Positions 29,470 to 38,990 are shown, counted from the stretch's first letter. The stretch is 59,193 nucleotides of DNA from an archaeon (GCA_902812505.1 CADDZQ010000001.1:1-59193); one strand, 5' to 3'. Notes: generated by a model not told the origin, from the letters alone. Made by a program: numbers and translations.

Positions 29470-32190
29470 TCAGATTTCTCGGGCTACCTCGAATATAAGG
29501 CTCCTCATATCCCGCAGTGGTGTGTCCTCATCGAACAGGTATTCACCGTAAGCTTTGCCACCACCTCCCTTCCCCTTATACTTAGATTTGAGGACGCCCA
29601 CTAGCTTGGAAACGTCGTAGCCACCTTGCGTAGGGGAAGAGACGACAAGCCTCCTCCCTCTAAGGGTGAAAACCACTATTTTCTTAGTGTTCGCAAGCCT
29701 TGTTGCAACAAACCGCTGGTCAACGCCATCATCTTCCCCACTTAACACTATGTATCCAACTTGACCAATCGGAGTATCAAGCATACCCAACCTATCACCG
29801 AGGAGGTCCGCTATCGAACTCTGCAGTCTTTCGACTTTGACGCCCAGAGATTTATTTTCATCGAGTATATTCTTAATTTTATGAGGTAACTGGTCTATCG
29901 GGGCCCTCAGCGTCATGGAGAGATCCTCTAAGAGGTTAGCGTTTTTACGGTTCAACTCTACGGCGGAGACGCCGGCTGAAAAAATAAACCGCACAACGCC
30001 GTCTTGAGGGTACTCAACCTTAATGATACTGATGGGGCCTATGGAGCCAGTGTGCTCGCTGTGTGTGCCCCCACAAGCTTCCACGTCGAAGCCCTCAACC
30101 TCGACGATCCTTATTATGGAGCCGGGTACAACTCCCCCCTGATAAATCGTGAAGCCATATCTTTCTTCAGCCTCATTTCTCTCCATGAATCTAGATATGA
30201 CACGCCGATCCTGCTGCACAACACTATTAGCCAACGCCTCTATTTGCTCCAATTCCTCTCGGCTCACCTTCTTATAATGCGTTATATCCAGTCTAGAATA
30301 GTGGTAACCCTTCTGCGCACCAGCCTGCCACACGTGGTCGCCGAGCACACTACGTATTGAAGCAAGCAAAATATGGGTGGCATCATGGTGCTGGGTGTGT
30401 CTGAGCCGCCTCTCAGCGTCAACAACTCCATGCACACGTGAGCCAGGGATAAGGCGATCAAGATTCTGGTCCTTTTCCAAATAGTGAACAACAACCCCTC
30501 CAAAAACCTGCACATCAGTCACTTTAAACTTCACATCATCAATAATAATGTTCCCGGTATCCGCCGGCTGGCCTCCACCCTCAGGGTAAAAACATGTCTG
30601 ATCCAATACAAGCTTTTCACCCTCGACTAAAAGAACATTGGCATCGAACTCTAATAGGCCGGGATCCTCATAATAGAGCCTACGGGTTTTAGGCTGCCCA
30701 AGAATTGAGGGACCTATATGAACCGTTGACTGAGCCTTCGGCTTGGCGTAACCGTGTCTTTGGGCAACCAAGGTAAAGAAATTATCTGGGACTGTTACAG
30801 CAACGTCCCGATTCTTAGCCTCCTCAGCAACTAGGTATGGGTCCACGCCATGGGAGTCGTACAGGCCTATCAACTCCTCAACCCCAATCTTACCGCTTTT
30901 AGCGGCCTGCCTTAAAGCCGAGTCAACCAGGCCGGCCGCCTTTGATACGGTTTCAGAGTACTTCCTCTCCTCTAGCTCTATCTCCTCCAACACTCGCTTC
31001 GACCTCTCCGTTAGCCTAGGGAAGTCTTTCCCCCAGAACTCGAGCTGCATTGAAACCAACTCGCTTAGACTCACCGGATTGAGCCTCCTCCTAAGCCTGA
31101 GCGCCCTCCTTAAGACCAAACGGGCCAAGTAGCCTTCGCCAGTGTTGGATGGGACTATCCCGTCGGCGAGCATGAAGCCAAGAGTCTTAGTGTGGTCTAG
31201 GATCCCGAACATGGACTCAACGGGTATCATCCACCTTTCAAGCTCTAAGGGATCCACTCCAAGCTTTTCAGCTACCTTCAACCTCAGCTGCCTAGCACTC
31301 TCACCTCCCTCAACCTTCATTAAGGCGGAGTACTTAGCAGTCTCGATGAGCGCTTGGGGTGAGGGGAGGCTTACACCTAGGAGGTCGGCGAACCTGTCCA
31401 CGAGCCTACCGTAAATAGCGTGGAAACCTGTTGGCGACCTCTGGGACAGCCAACTCATACGCTCAATGCCGTAGCCAGTGTCAACTATCTTTAGTGGAAG
31501 AGGAGTCCATGAACCATCCTCCCGGACGTCATATTCCATAAACACGAGTGTGGCGATTTCAAGCCCTCCCACGGCGACCTCGAAACACGGCCCAGCGTTA
31601 CCGCCGCCCACCCAAACACTCTCCTTTAAAGTCACCTTGTCTCTGCGGATACCCAATTCCCTAGAAAAGAAGTCGTAAGCATAACGCACTGTCTCATCCT
31701 TCCAGTAGACTTTGTGGTCAGGGTAATTGAAGGCGTGGTGTCCACCCATCTCAAATATGGTGAGGTGTCTACCCGCTGTTAGACCCACATTATCGATATC
31801 CGAGAGCCTTATACAGGGTTGACTCACAACTAGGGGGTTAGCTGGCGGAGGAACCTGACCGCTTGTAACGAATGGTTGAAATAGGACTATGCTAGCTATC
31901 GTGAGGTAGAGGTCATCCCGCCACCTGGCTACAACCTCCCTTGGCTGTATCGCTTTGTGGCCTCTCTCGCTGAAGTATCCAATAAACGTGGACCGCATAG
32001 CGGATACATCAAGCGACCTACTAGTGTATTGTGTATCGAAAAAATCGTATGGGTCACACGGCGCGTCACCGCAGGTTTGTCGCTGCGGGTCAAGCGTCCA
32101 GAAGTATTCACCGCAAACGGCACACTTTTTTCTTAAAAAGCCTTCTTCGGTGAAATAAGGCACCTCGTATAGTGATGGGTCAAGTTGCAT
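29470..32190 (-). CDS. alaS: Alanyl-tRNA synthetase
   Basis: 906 aa, archaeal AlaRS. An N-terminal extension with two CxxC-type pairs (KKCAVCGEYFW; TCGDAPCDPYDF) precedes the class II catalytic core (FSERGHKAIQPREVVARWRD; EMGGHHAFNYPD). The editing domain has HDATHILLASI near residue 610 and EACGGTHSEHTG near 718, giving the HxxxH...CxxxH zinc site. The C-terminal C-Ala/DHHA1 part ends with GGGGKAYGEYL. It follows L12 after 72 nt, the usual TACK order, with a T-rich stretch between them that may reduce read-through. Confidence 0.96.
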   Translation of the reverse strand: MQLDPSLYEVPYFTEEGFLRKKCAVCGEYFWTLDPQRQTCGDAPCDPYDFFDTQYTSRSLDVSAMRSTFIGYFSERGHKAIQPREVVARWRDDLYLTIASIVLFQPFVTSGQVPPPANPLVVSQPCIRLSDIDNVGLTAGRHLTIFEMGGHHAFNYPDHKVYWKDETVRYAYDFFSRELGIRRDKVTLKESVWVGGGNAGPCFEVAVGGLEIATLVFMEYDVREDGSWTPLPLKIVDTGYGIERMSWLSQRSPTGFHAIYGRLVDRFADLLGVSLPSPQALIETAKYSALMKVEGGESARQLRLKVAEKLGVDPLELERWMIPVESMFGILDHTKTLGFMLADGIVPSNTGEGYLARLVLRRALRLRRRLNPVSLSELVSMQLEFWGKDFPRLTERSKRVLEEIELEERKYSETVSKAAGLVDSALRQAAKSGKIGVEELIGLYDSHGVDPYLVAEEAKNRDVAVTVPDNFFTLVAQRHGYAKPKAQSTVHIGPSILGQPKTRRLYYEDPGLLEFDANVLLVEGEKLVLDQTCFYPEGGGQPADTGNIIIDDVKFKVTDVQVFGGVVVHYLEKDQNLDRLIPGSRVHGVVDAERRLRHTQHHDATHILLASIRSVLGDHVWQAGAQKGYHYSRLDITHYKKVSREELEQIEALANSVVQQDRRVISRFMERNEAEERYGFTIYQGGVVPGSIIRIVEVEGFDVEACGGTHSEHTGSIGPISIIKVEYPQDGVVRFIFSAGVSAVELNRKNANLLEDLSMTLRAPIDQLPHKIKNILDENKSLGVKVERLQSSIADLLGDRLGMLDTPIGQVGYIVLSGEDDGVDQRFVATRLANTKKIVVFTLRGRRLVVSSPTQGGYDVSKLVGVLKSKYKGKGGGGKAYGEYLFDEDTPLRDMRSLIFEVAREI

Positions 32191-32222
32191 GCGATGACTA
32201 CCGAGTTTAAAGGCCGCTGCCT

Positions 32223-32233
32223 ACAAAAAAGGT
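32223..32233 (-). terminator. T-run terminator after L12
   Basis: On the minus strand a run of six T (in CCTTTTTTGTAG) follows the L12 stop by about 30 nt. Archaeal polymerase ends transcription at such T-runs, here perhaps partly, since alaS follows. Confidence 0.4.
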
Positions 32234-32262
32234 TTACACGTTGGAGTAGAGGTTGCGAGGAG

Positions 32263-32571
32263 TTATCCGAAGAGGGCTCCAAGACCCTCAGCGGATACCT
32301 CTTCCTCTTCTTCCTTCTTTTCTTCTCGTTTCTCTTCTACCTTAGCCTGTGGCTGCGCCTGAGGCTGCGCCTGAGGCTGAGCCGCTGGAGCCACACTCAG
32401 ACCCTGCTTAATTACTTCGTCAATGTTAACACCCTTAAGTGCAGCGGCTACAGCTTTTATCTGCGCAATATCAGGCTCTATACCAGCTGCTTCAACAACC
32501 TTCTTTAGATTATCCTCGTTTATCTCTTTACCACCAGCGTGCAGTAGCAGGCTAGCGTATATGTACAACAT
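32263..32571 (-). CDS. rpl12: 50S ribosomal protein L12 (P1-type)
   Basis: Stalk protein that recruits translation GTPases. 102 aa: [17 protein letters not shown] dimerisation domain, an Ala-Pro-Gln hinge containing an AQPQ repeat three times, a charged run of Glu/Lys, and the conserved C-terminal EGLGALFG that contacts EF-1A and EF-2. It begins 67 nt after L10 and has its own TATA box, in line with the several L12 copies needed per ribosome. Confidence 0.95.
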   Translation of the reverse strand: MLYIYASLLLHAGGKEINEDNLKKVVEAAGIEPDIAQIKAVAAALKGVNIDEVIKQGLSVAPAAQPQAQPQAQPQAKVEEKREEKKEEEEEVSAEGLGALFG

Positions 32572-32605
32572 TCCGAACGCACCGATTCAGATTAAGACCA
32601 GACGG

Positions 32606-32614
32606 TTATATAAG
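32606..32614 (-). promoter_or_regulatory. Internal TATA box for L12
   Basis: Minus-strand CTTATATAAC lies in the 67-nt L10-L12 gap, placed to start a transcript about 12-15 nt before the L12 ATG (32571). This would give extra L12 mRNA relative to L10. Confidence 0.5.
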
Positions 32615-32638
32615 TTATTACGCGACCAAACAACCCCT

Positions 32639-33502
32639 CTAAACCTTAACCAACTCTGATAGAGCTTTGGCGGCCGATATGCCTCTTAATAGAACCAGTG
32701 GTAGTGTTTCTGCAGACAGGTACCCCGCCTCAACGCCCAGTGCTAATGCATTCCTAGCGGCTTGGGCGACTATTAGAGGCATCGCTTCAGCAACGGGGAT
32801 GCCCAAGTTGACGCTTAATGTTAACGCGCTGGTGTGGGCTGAGGAGAGGTCTCTGATGAAGGAGGAGAGGTCTACGTTGAGTTTTTCGCCGGGTATATAC
32901 AGCCCGTCCTCTAACGCCAACTTTAGCTCAAACGACGATGTGAGTGGAGCAATGTCGAGAGCGCGCAGAAGTTCAGCTATCCTCGCGTTAACACGCTCGC
33001 CCTTCTTAACTACCAGAGTATCCTTTTTTATATACACCAAGTTCTTTTTAACTTCGAATGGGATGCCAAGCGCTGTGAGGGAATCTGTTAGGGGGCCCGG
33101 CTGGAGCGGTGTGACACCGGCTGGGACGATAACGTCTACAGGTGTGCTGCGATTCGGCTTAATGTATGCGTTTTGTTTGAATCTGAGCAACTCGGCTGCC
33201 ACGCTGAAAACCGAGTCATCTGAAAAAACTACGGCGTTTTCAGCGGAAAGCCTTGTCTTCAATGCACTCTTGACTTCTTCTGGGAGGCTTGTTTTGTCTA
33301 TAGCCTTAGAGAGTACAGTATTCTTCACAACCCTAATAGTAGCCTTACCTTTCAAGGCCTTCCTAGCGCTCTGAACAACGGATGTTTCCACACCTGTAAT
33401 CCCTATAACCATTAAGCCTCTGTGCTTAGGTATCTCGCCGACCAAGTAATCTAATAGCTGCTTCTTACCTTCACGCCTTCTTTGATACAGAGTCAAAGAC
33501 AT
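32639..33502 (-). CDS. rpl10: 50S ribosomal protein L10 (P0)
   Basis: Base of the ribosomal stalk, binding 23S rRNA, L11 and L12 dimers. 287 aa from ATG 33502 (MSLTLYQRRREGKKQLLDYL), with GGTGA 8 nt upstream; the GTG at 33514 overlapping the L1 stop is the alternative. The N-terminal domain has GLMVIGITGV and RVVKNTVLSKAI. The C-terminus is helical (AEAMPLIVAQAARNALALGVEAG) and ends SAAKALSELVKV, without the acidic GLGALF tail that many archaeal P0 proteins carry. Confidence 0.93.
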   Translation of the reverse strand: MSLTLYQRRREGKKQLLDYLVGEIPKHRGLMVIGITGVETSVVQSARKALKGKATIRVVKNTVLSKAIDKTSLPEEVKSALKTRLSAENAVVFSDDSVFSVAAELLRFKQNAYIKPNRSTPVDVIVPAGVTPLQPGPLTDSLTALGIPFEVKKNLVYIKKDTLVVKKGERVNARIAELLRALDIAPLTSSFELKLALEDGLYIPGEKLNVDLSSFIRDLSSAHTSALTLSVNLGIPVAEAMPLIVAQAARNALALGVEAGYLSAETLPLVLLRGISAAKALSELVKV

Positions 33503-33510
33503 CTTCCAAC

Positions 33511-34164
33511 TCACCTGAACTCAATCTTGACCGGTTTACTCATGGTTAGTTTAACCAGCGCGTGATCAAGTGCTGCACGACCTCCCTTAACCTTCTGAGT
33601 GGTATAGTTAACAAGGTCCAATATGTTATCGGCTAAATCATCTGCATTCATATCTTCCGACCCCACCATGCACCTTATAACAGGTTGACCCTTCAGTTTG
33701 ACGAGCACAGAATTTCTGAGCCTCTCAACTATGGGTTTGGGGTCTGCGTTCACTGGGAATGGTGTAGGCATCTTTCCACGGGGTCCTAGAACCTGACCCA
33801 TAACCCTACCTATAAGCGGCATAAGTGTTGCGTCGGCGACAAAAAAGTCATACTTTTTGGCGAGCTTCTTCACCGCTTTCTTATCACCCGCCAACGCCTC
33901 TATATCACTCCTAGTCATAACCGCGTCAGCACCCGATTCCCTTGCCTTAGGCAGGGATGCGCCGTCAGCGAACACGCAGACACTCCGCCTTTTGGTGCTG
34001 AGACCTTTAGGTAGCGGATGCGTCTCGGTAAAACTGTTTTCAGGTTTACTTGCATCCACGTTTTTCAGCTTCAACTCGAACTCAACCGACTGTATGAATT
34101 TCCTCTTCTCTGAAGTTGTTTTAACCTGCTCTAAAACTTCAACTAACCTCTGCTTATCCATCAT
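33511..34164 (-). CDS. rpl1: 50S ribosomal protein L1
   Basis: L1-stalk protein of 217 aa. The signature LMPLIGRVMGQVLGPRGKMPTP is near residue 108 (given here as LIGRVMGQVLGPRGKMP); KLKGQPVIRCMVGSEDM follows. Archaeal L1 can also bind its own mRNA as a translational repressor; no site was found here. The start is ATG 34164 or the next codon, also ATG; it follows L11 after 2 nt. Confidence 0.95.
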   Translation of the reverse strand: MMDKQRLVEVLEQVKTTSEKRKFIQSVEFELKLKNVDASKPENSFTETHPLPKGLSTKRRSVCVFADGASLPKARESGADAVMTRSDIEALAGDKKAVKKLAKKYDFFVADATLMPLIGRVMGQVLGPRGKMPTPFPVNADPKPIVERLRNSVLVKLKGQPVIRCMVGSEDMNADDLADNILDLVNYTTQKVKGGRAALDHALVKLTMSKPVKIEFR

Positions 34165-34166
34165 GG

Positions 34167-34652
34167 CTAAACACCCATAATACTATCAAACTCACCCGCG
34201 TCAACCTTCGATATTAAGTCCTTCGCGTCGGAGCCGTCAACAGTCACCCCCACCGACCTACAAACGCTCAAAACCGTTTTGACCGCCGCCTTCAAGGATG
34301 TTGTGTTCATGCTGTTGATCTTTGACTTAGCTAGCTCCACCACGTAGCTAAAATCTACGTTTCCCACCTTAACGGTGTGTGGGGTGGCCGAGCCCTTTTC
34401 AGCTCCGACCTTTTTGAGTATGAGGGAGCTAATTGAGGGCTCCATCACTTCGACTTGAAAGTCTTTTGTTTCAAGGTCTATTATCACATCCACACTTACA
34501 CTCATACCCTCATACTTCTTTGTGGCTTCGTTTATTTTCTGGACCACCTGCGGAGTCTTCACACCTGTGGGGCCGAGAGCGGGCCCAATAGGGGGGCCGG
34601 GCGTCGCCTTACCTGCAGGGACAAGGAATCTGAGCTTCTTTATGGCGGTCAT
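34167..34652 (-). CDS. rpl11: 50S ribosomal protein L11
   Basis: GTPase-associated centre protein, 161 aa. N-terminal LVPAGKATPGPPIGPALGPTG is the invariant proline-rich motif; C-terminal rRNA-binding domain contains NTTSLKAAVKTVLSVCRSVGV. The start ATG 34652 overlaps the Spt5 stop by 4 nt (ATGA), coupling the two. Confidence 0.96.
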   Translation of the reverse strand: MTAIKKLRFLVPAGKATPGPPIGPALGPTGVKTPQVVQKINEATKKYEGMSVSVDVIIDLETKDFQVEVMEPSISSLILKKVGAEKGSATPHTVKVGNVDFSYVVELAKSKINSMNTTSLKAAVKTVLSVCRSVGVTVDGSDAKDLISKVDAGEFDSIMGV

Positions 34653-35155
34653 TGCTGCGTAGCACCCTTCTCTGCCTGCTTAACAATTTTCACCATGTCA
34701 ATACTGATTGTCATGGGCATGGGTATAGCCACCTCAGCAGGCTGGAAAGTTACCTCATTACGGGATTTATCAATCCTGAGAACTTTACCCCTGCTACCCC
34801 TCAAAGCGCCACTCACAACCTCAATTTCATCGCCCAAGTTTAACACCTCCATCACAGTCCTTGGCTTAATGAGTGGCTCTATCTCTTCGAGTTTCACGGT
34901 GCCGTATATTCTACCCTTATAATGTTTTTGACCTCGTAGGAGAGCCTCAAGATACCTTGGATTAGATGTTTCAGCAAGTAGGACACCGTTCATCTTCGGT
35001 ATGTATACTATTGCCTTTATATCCGCGTTACTCAGTTCACTAGAATCCTCACTCTGCTGACTGCTCTTCGGAGAGTTGATAAGGTCGTCTATGAAAAGAG
35101 CCATATTGGTCTCTTGGCCCTCCCTTATCTTGAAGGCGAATAAGCGCGCTGACAC
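34649..35155 (-). CDS. spt5: Transcription elongation factor Spt5 (NusG-like)
   Basis: 168 aa: NGN domain (LFAFKIREGQETNMALFIDDLI; AIVYIPKMNGVLLAET; RGQKHYKGRIYGTV) and a C-terminal KOW motif (LGDEIEVVSGALRGSRGKVLRI). It clamps the polymerase together with Spt4. A Ser/Glu-rich insert (SPKSSQQSEDSSELS) lies between the first two strands. Start GTG 35155 with AGGTTG upstream. SecE, which usually precedes it in archaea, is not found here. Confidence 0.92.
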   Translation of the reverse strand: MSARLFAFKIREGQETNMALFIDDLINSPKSSQQSEDSSELSNADIKAIVYIPKMNGVLLAETSNPRYLEALLRGQKHYKGRIYGTVKLEEIEPLIKPRTVMEVLNLGDEIEVVSGALRGSRGKVLRIDKSRNEVTFQPAEVAIPMPMTISIDMVKIVKQAEKGATQQ

Positions 35156-35185
35156 TGCAACCTACACTGATTCTTGATTAAAACA

Positions 35186-35195
35186 CTTATTTAAG
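35186..35195 (-). promoter_or_regulatory. TATA box of the spt5-L11-L1-L10 operon
   Basis: Minus-strand CTTAAATAAG is centred about 36 nt before the spt5 GTG (35155), giving a leader of roughly 9 nt. Confidence 0.5.
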
Positions 35196-35248
35196 ACATG
35201 CTAATAGAAACGCCGCGATGTGGGGCAGACCACCCCACCAAGCTGTGA

Positions 35249-36037
35249 CTACCCCACGAGCGCCCTAATTAAGTGGAATACTAGGTCACCTGTGAAAGGC
35301 GTTATAATCATTCCTACGAACATGAAGGACACGAGCGGTAGACCCTGACTCACCCATATCTCATCTTTCGGATCGAGTTTACCTGAGGCTAAGAGTGCAG
35401 ACAACTCATTAAATGATTCGTCATCCGAGGCCAGTCGAACACCGTAAGTGGGTGTAAAGGTAACACTTCCCTGCGTGTCTACAACTGGTTTCTCGGCTAG
35501 AAACAGTTTATAGTAGTTACGCATATAGTTCTCCACACTGGTTTTATAGGCATAGAGAATCATTCCGAGCTTCGTGCGGGACGAGGCATCAGCGTATCTT
35601 CCAAGGTAACCCTTTACTAGAAGGGCCCTAAAGAGATTAACCACTACGAAAAGTGCCGCGTACACCACAGCCAGCACAACTCCATTGTCGAACACCGTCA
35701 CACCAAACAGTCCGATTTGGGATTCAAACGGGGGTATTGGTCTAGGCATAGAGAGGCCAAGCGCAATAAGTGCCTTCGCATCCGCGCCACCAAATAAACC
35801 AAGATAGTAGAAGAGTAGACCCATACCGGTTAAGAGAGCTAATTCAACCGCCCACAATCTTGGCTCGATTAAAGCGGAGCCGACTAGGATTGTGTATATA
35901 TTGAGAGCCAGTGGTAAAGCCGCTATGAACCAAACGTAGTCCTCAACCTCCCTCCTCCTAATATCCTGAGCGGAACCTATACCCATCATTATTATTACCG
36001 AGGCTTCGACCACTAATTCGTAGAGTGATGGTGTCAT
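35249..36037 (-). CDS. A24 family prepilin/preflagellin peptidase
   Basis: Membrane aspartyl protease that cleaves class III signal peptides of archaellins and type IV pilins. 262 aa from ATG 36037; a TATA box (GTATAAATAT) ends about 26 nt upstream, so it may be leaderless. The two catalytic Asp are GSAQDIRRREVEDYVW near residue 24 and LGLFGGADAKALIALGL near 90 (GxxD type: GGAD). About six membrane segments flank a long soluble loop (residues ~145-220). No pilin gene is adjacent. Confidence 0.85.
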   Translation of the reverse strand: MTPSLYELVVEASVIIMMGIGSAQDIRRREVEDYVWFIAALPLALNIYTILVGSALIEPRLWAVELALLTGMGLLFYYLGLFGGADAKALIALGLSMPRPIPPFESQIGLFGVTVFDNGVVLAVVYAALFVVVNLFRALLVKGYLGRYADASSRTKLGMILYAYKTSVENYMRNYYKLFLAEKPVVDTQGSVTFTPTYGVRLASDDESFNELSALLASGKLDPKDEIWVSQGLPLVSFMFVGMIITPFTGDLVFHLIRALVG

Positions 36038-36460
36038 CGTTACCAAAACAATCTTCCATTAAGATATTTATACTTCGCGGGTTTATCTGGGTACTATCTA
36101 GGAAATTAGTGATAAGTGGGTGTTGCGCCCGGAAAATTGTTATGTGGGTCCTATCTAGATAACCGTCTCCAACGCTTGGATACCATGCACATCCCCCTCC
36201 TAATCCGGAGACCATCGTTATGTGGACACTATCTTTACGTGTTGGTTACTATGGAGACAAAACCTTTTTTGTGAGCTTTGATTATTTGATGTGAGCTGTG
36301 ACGAGGAATCCGGGTTTTGAATTAGGTTGGTGTAATGAAAGGACCAGCCGAGCTCATCTTTAGTGGCGCTCTTGTGCGCTACGCTTTTCTTAGTGCTGAT
36401 ATATCTGGAAGCTGATAGACGACGTTTCCCACAGATGCGCTCCCTCGGGTGTAAAGCGAG
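36038..36460. other. Divergent intergenic region with short repeated motifs
   Basis: It separates the peptidase gene (-) from a glycosyltransferase gene (+). Three related motifs occur: TTTATCTGGGTACTATCTAG near 36084, TTGTTATGTGGGTCCTATCT near 36138 and TCGTTATGTGGACACTATCT near 36215; similar copies are at about 212-233 and 669-690. A 26-codon ORF (ATG 36335 to TGA 36413-36415, starting MKGPAELIFSG) has GGTTGGTG just upstream, but nothing else supports it. Confidence 0.4.
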
Positions 36461-37618
36461 ATGGATGATTCCCTAAATATACTACACGTGGCGGATAATT
36501 CCTACCCGAGTATAGGTGGCGTTGAGCGCGTTATACACGAGGTTGCCAAGCGTCAGGCAAGTATGGGCCACCGCGTAACCGTTGTCTCACAACTCCAAAA
36601 CTTCAGTAGCCTGCGGTCGTCGACATTCCAGTTTGAGGGTGTGACATACGTCAAACTTCCACGCATAGTCTTCCCCTACTTGGCCTTTGCATACAGTGAA
36701 AGGCTTAATCCAGATGTTGTCCACCTAAACAGTTATCTGAGTTCTAGCTTCTTCTCGAAATGGGGGATCAAGGAGAAGGTGGTGCGTCACATCCACGACG
36801 TGTACACAAGCATGTTCCAGAAGTACTTCGGAGTTAACATCGAACACTTTGCGTCAAAACTTGAAAAACGATGGACGGAGCGATTCGACTACTATATGGT
36901 GCCAAGCCACTCAACCAAAAAGAAGCTCTCAAGGTTGGTTGGCAACCATAAGAAGGTGTGGGTTATACCTAACGGCGTTGACACCTCAGTTTTTAGACCC
37001 AGACACGAGTTACTCCTGAAAAGACGCCTTGGTCTAAAAGAGCACGCGAAGCTAGTCGGATTCGTTGGCAGAATAGCCTTGGGTAAAGGCGCTTTTGACA
37101 CATACCTCGCAGTGAGACCATTCCTCGAGAAAGACAAGGATACATACCTTGTGTACATTGGTCCCAGTGAAACCTTGGGGACAAGCGGTCAAAAGAGTGC
37201 TCTCAGAAAGATTATAAGGCAAGCGGAATTAGATGGTCTTTCTTCTAAGTTACGCTATGTGCCTCCATTAAACGACTATGAGCTCGCTTCAGCCTACAGT
37301 GAGCTAGAAGTCCTAATGCTGCCAAGCGTGAGCGAGGGGTTTGGGTTGAGCGTGCTTGAGGCCGCCGCGTGCGGCACACCTAGCGTAGTTTACGACTCGG
37401 GGTCACTTCCAGAGTTGGTTGATGACGGTAGGACTGGTCTAATCGTGAAGCGGGGAGACGTGCGTGGGTTAACGCTCGCGTTGGGCACAATTTTAGGGGA
37501 TAATCGACTCAGAGAGGAATTATCACACAACTGTGTACTGAAGGCAAAAAGGTACGACTGGGATAACGTTGTTTCAGAGGTCACCAGTGTGTACAGACAG
37601 GTTTTAAATGGCTCTTAG
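36461..37618 (+). CDS. GT4 family glycosyltransferase
   Basis: 385 aa, GT-B fold, cytoplasmic. The N-terminal acceptor domain starts ILHVADNSYPSIGGVERVIHEVAKR (typical SIGGVE motif; shown as SYPSIGGVERVIHEV). The C-terminal nucleotide-sugar domain has KVWVIPNGVDTSVF near residue 165, VGFVGRIALGKGA near 200 and the E-x7-E motif in SVSEGFGLSVLEAAACGTP near 285. Likely transfers a hexose from a nucleotide sugar to a lipid or glycan, for example in N-glycan or S-layer glycan assembly. The specific sugar is unknown. It is followed by icd after about 50 nt. Confidence 0.85.
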   Translation: MDDSLNILHVADNSYPSIGGVERVIHEVAKRQASMGHRVTVVSQLQNFSSLRSSTFQFEGVTYVKLPRIVFPYLAFAYSERLNPDVVHLNSYLSSSFFSKWGIKEKVVRHIHDVYTSMFQKYFGVNIEHFASKLEKRWTERFDYYMVPSHSTKKKLSRLVGNHKKVWVIPNGVDTSVFRPRHELLLKRRLGLKEHAKLVGFVGRIALGKGAFDTYLAVRPFLEKDKDTYLVYIGPSETLGTSGQKSALRKIIRQAELDGLSSKLRYVPPLNDYELASAYSELEVLMLPSVSEGFGLSVLEAAACGTPSVVYDSGSLPELVDDGRTGLIVKRGDVRGLTLALGTILGDNRLREELSHNCVLKAKRYDWDNVVSEVTSVYRQVLNGS

Positions 37619-37669
37619 ACACGCTAAACACCTTTAAGTTTGGGTTACACGCTTAGTCCTCGAGGCAAA

Positions 37670-38887
37670 ATGGATATAGACGGCGAGAAAATAGTGGTTG
37701 ACGGAGGAGTATGGCGCACCCCCAACAGACCCATCATCCTGTATATTGAGGGTGATGGTATCGGTCCGGAGGTTACGCGTGCGGCTATGCGTGTAGTCGA
37801 TAGCGCAGTGGAGAGAGCATACGGATCCTCAAGGAAAATAAGCTGGAAAAAGGTTTTAGCTGGATGGGAGGCGGAGAAGGAGAAGGGCACTCGCTTCCCA
37901 AAGGAAACCGAGGAGGCAATTATGCAGTACAAGGTGGTCTTAAAGGGGCCGCTGGAAACACCCGTTGGGGAGGGTTGGCGCTCCCTCAACGTACACATAA
38001 GAATGATCCTTGACCTTTACGCGAATATTAGACCGGTGAAATACATGCGTGGATTACAATCACCGCTCAGAAACCCTGAAAAAGTTGACCTCATAATCTT
38101 CAGGGAGAATACAGATGATATTTATCGTGGTATAGAGTGGAAGCATGATTCACAGGAGGCTGAAACACTACGAACATTCCTACGCGAAAACCTCGGGGTC
38201 GAGCTCGAGGATGACACCGGTATAGGTATAAAACCCATGGGGAAACACAAGACGCAGCGGATAACTAGGCTCGCCTTAAGATACGCGCTAAACAACGGTA
38301 GAAGAAGTGTGACGATAATGCACAAAGGCAACATAATGAAGTACACGGAGGGAGCATTCAGAGAATGGGCCTATGAGGTGGCTAAAAACGAGTTCGCAGA
38401 CAGAATAATCACAGAGGAGACTTTACAGAGAAACCCCGTACCCATAGGTAAACTACTGGTTAACGACAGAATAGCCGACAACATGTTTCAGCAGATCATA
38501 ACGAGGCCGGAGAGCTATGACGTGATCTTGGCTCCCAACCTCAACGGTGACTATATTTCCGACGCTGCAGGCGCCCTAATAGGCGATATAGGGGTTCTCG
38601 GTGGTGCTAACATAGGCGACCTAGGTGGTATGTTTGAGGCTGTACACGGCACCGCGCCGAAGTACGCGGGTAAAAATCTAGCTAACCCGACAGGGATGAT
38701 TAGAGGCGCGCAACTTATGCTTGAATTCATGGGTTGGAATGAGGCGTCACGACTCATCGATAGAGCTATAGATAGAAGTATAGCCGATAAAAAGGTGACA
38801 CAGGATTTGGCCCGCTATATGGGTGTAGAGTACCTGGGCACAAAGGAGTACTCCGACGTCTTAACCCAGTACATAGCCAGCTCATAG
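37670..38887 (+). CDS. icd: Isocitrate dehydrogenase
   Basis: Oxidative decarboxylation of isocitrate to 2-oxoglutarate. About 405 aa from ATG 37670 (MDIDGEKIVVDGG); the frame is open to 37640 but that part is atypical. Motifs: YIEGDGIGPEVTRAA near residue 26, substrate-binding SLNVHIRMILDLYANIRPV near 105, YRGIEW, MHKGNIMKYTEGAF near 220, and metal site PNLNGDYISDAAGALIG near 298. The coenzyme loop follows VHGTAPKYAGKNLANPTG; the KY...  pattern suggests NADP. With sucCD in this window it covers adjacent parts of the citric acid cycle. Confidence 0.93.
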   Translation: MDIDGEKIVVDGGVWRTPNRPIILYIEGDGIGPEVTRAAMRVVDSAVERAYGSSRKISWKKVLAGWEAEKEKGTRFPKETEEAIMQYKVVLKGPLETPVGEGWRSLNVHIRMILDLYANIRPVKYMRGLQSPLRNPEKVDLIIFRENTDDIYRGIEWKHDSQEAETLRTFLRENLGVELEDDTGIGIKPMGKHKTQRITRLALRYALNNGRRSVTIMHKGNIMKYTEGAFREWAYEVAKNEFADRIITEETLQRNPVPIGKLLVNDRIADNMFQQIITRPESYDVILAPNLNGDYISDAAGALIGDIGVLGGANIGDLGGMFEAVHGTAPKYAGKNLANPTGMIRGAQLMLEFMGWNEASRLIDRAIDRSIADKKVTQDLARYMGVEYLGTKEYSDVLTQYIASS

Positions 38888-38920
38888 GGCACAGTAAGTG
38901 TGGTTTACACCCTTCAAAAC

Positions 38921-38990
38921 CCAGCCCTCCGCGGTAGCTCAAAACCAATTCTCAGCGTCAACTGTGTATTGATCAAAGATTTTTGTTATA
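38921..38990 (+). repeat. IS200/IS605-like palindromic element, copy G (degenerate)
   Basis: AGCCCTCCGCGGTAGCTC at 38923-38940, then CTCAGCGTCAACTG and GATTTTTGTTATAC. These three blocks match GCCCTaaaCGGTAG, CAGCGTCAA and GAATTTTTGAc of copy A in order and spacing; the rest is worn. Lies between icd and a small unknown gene. Confidence 0.35.
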
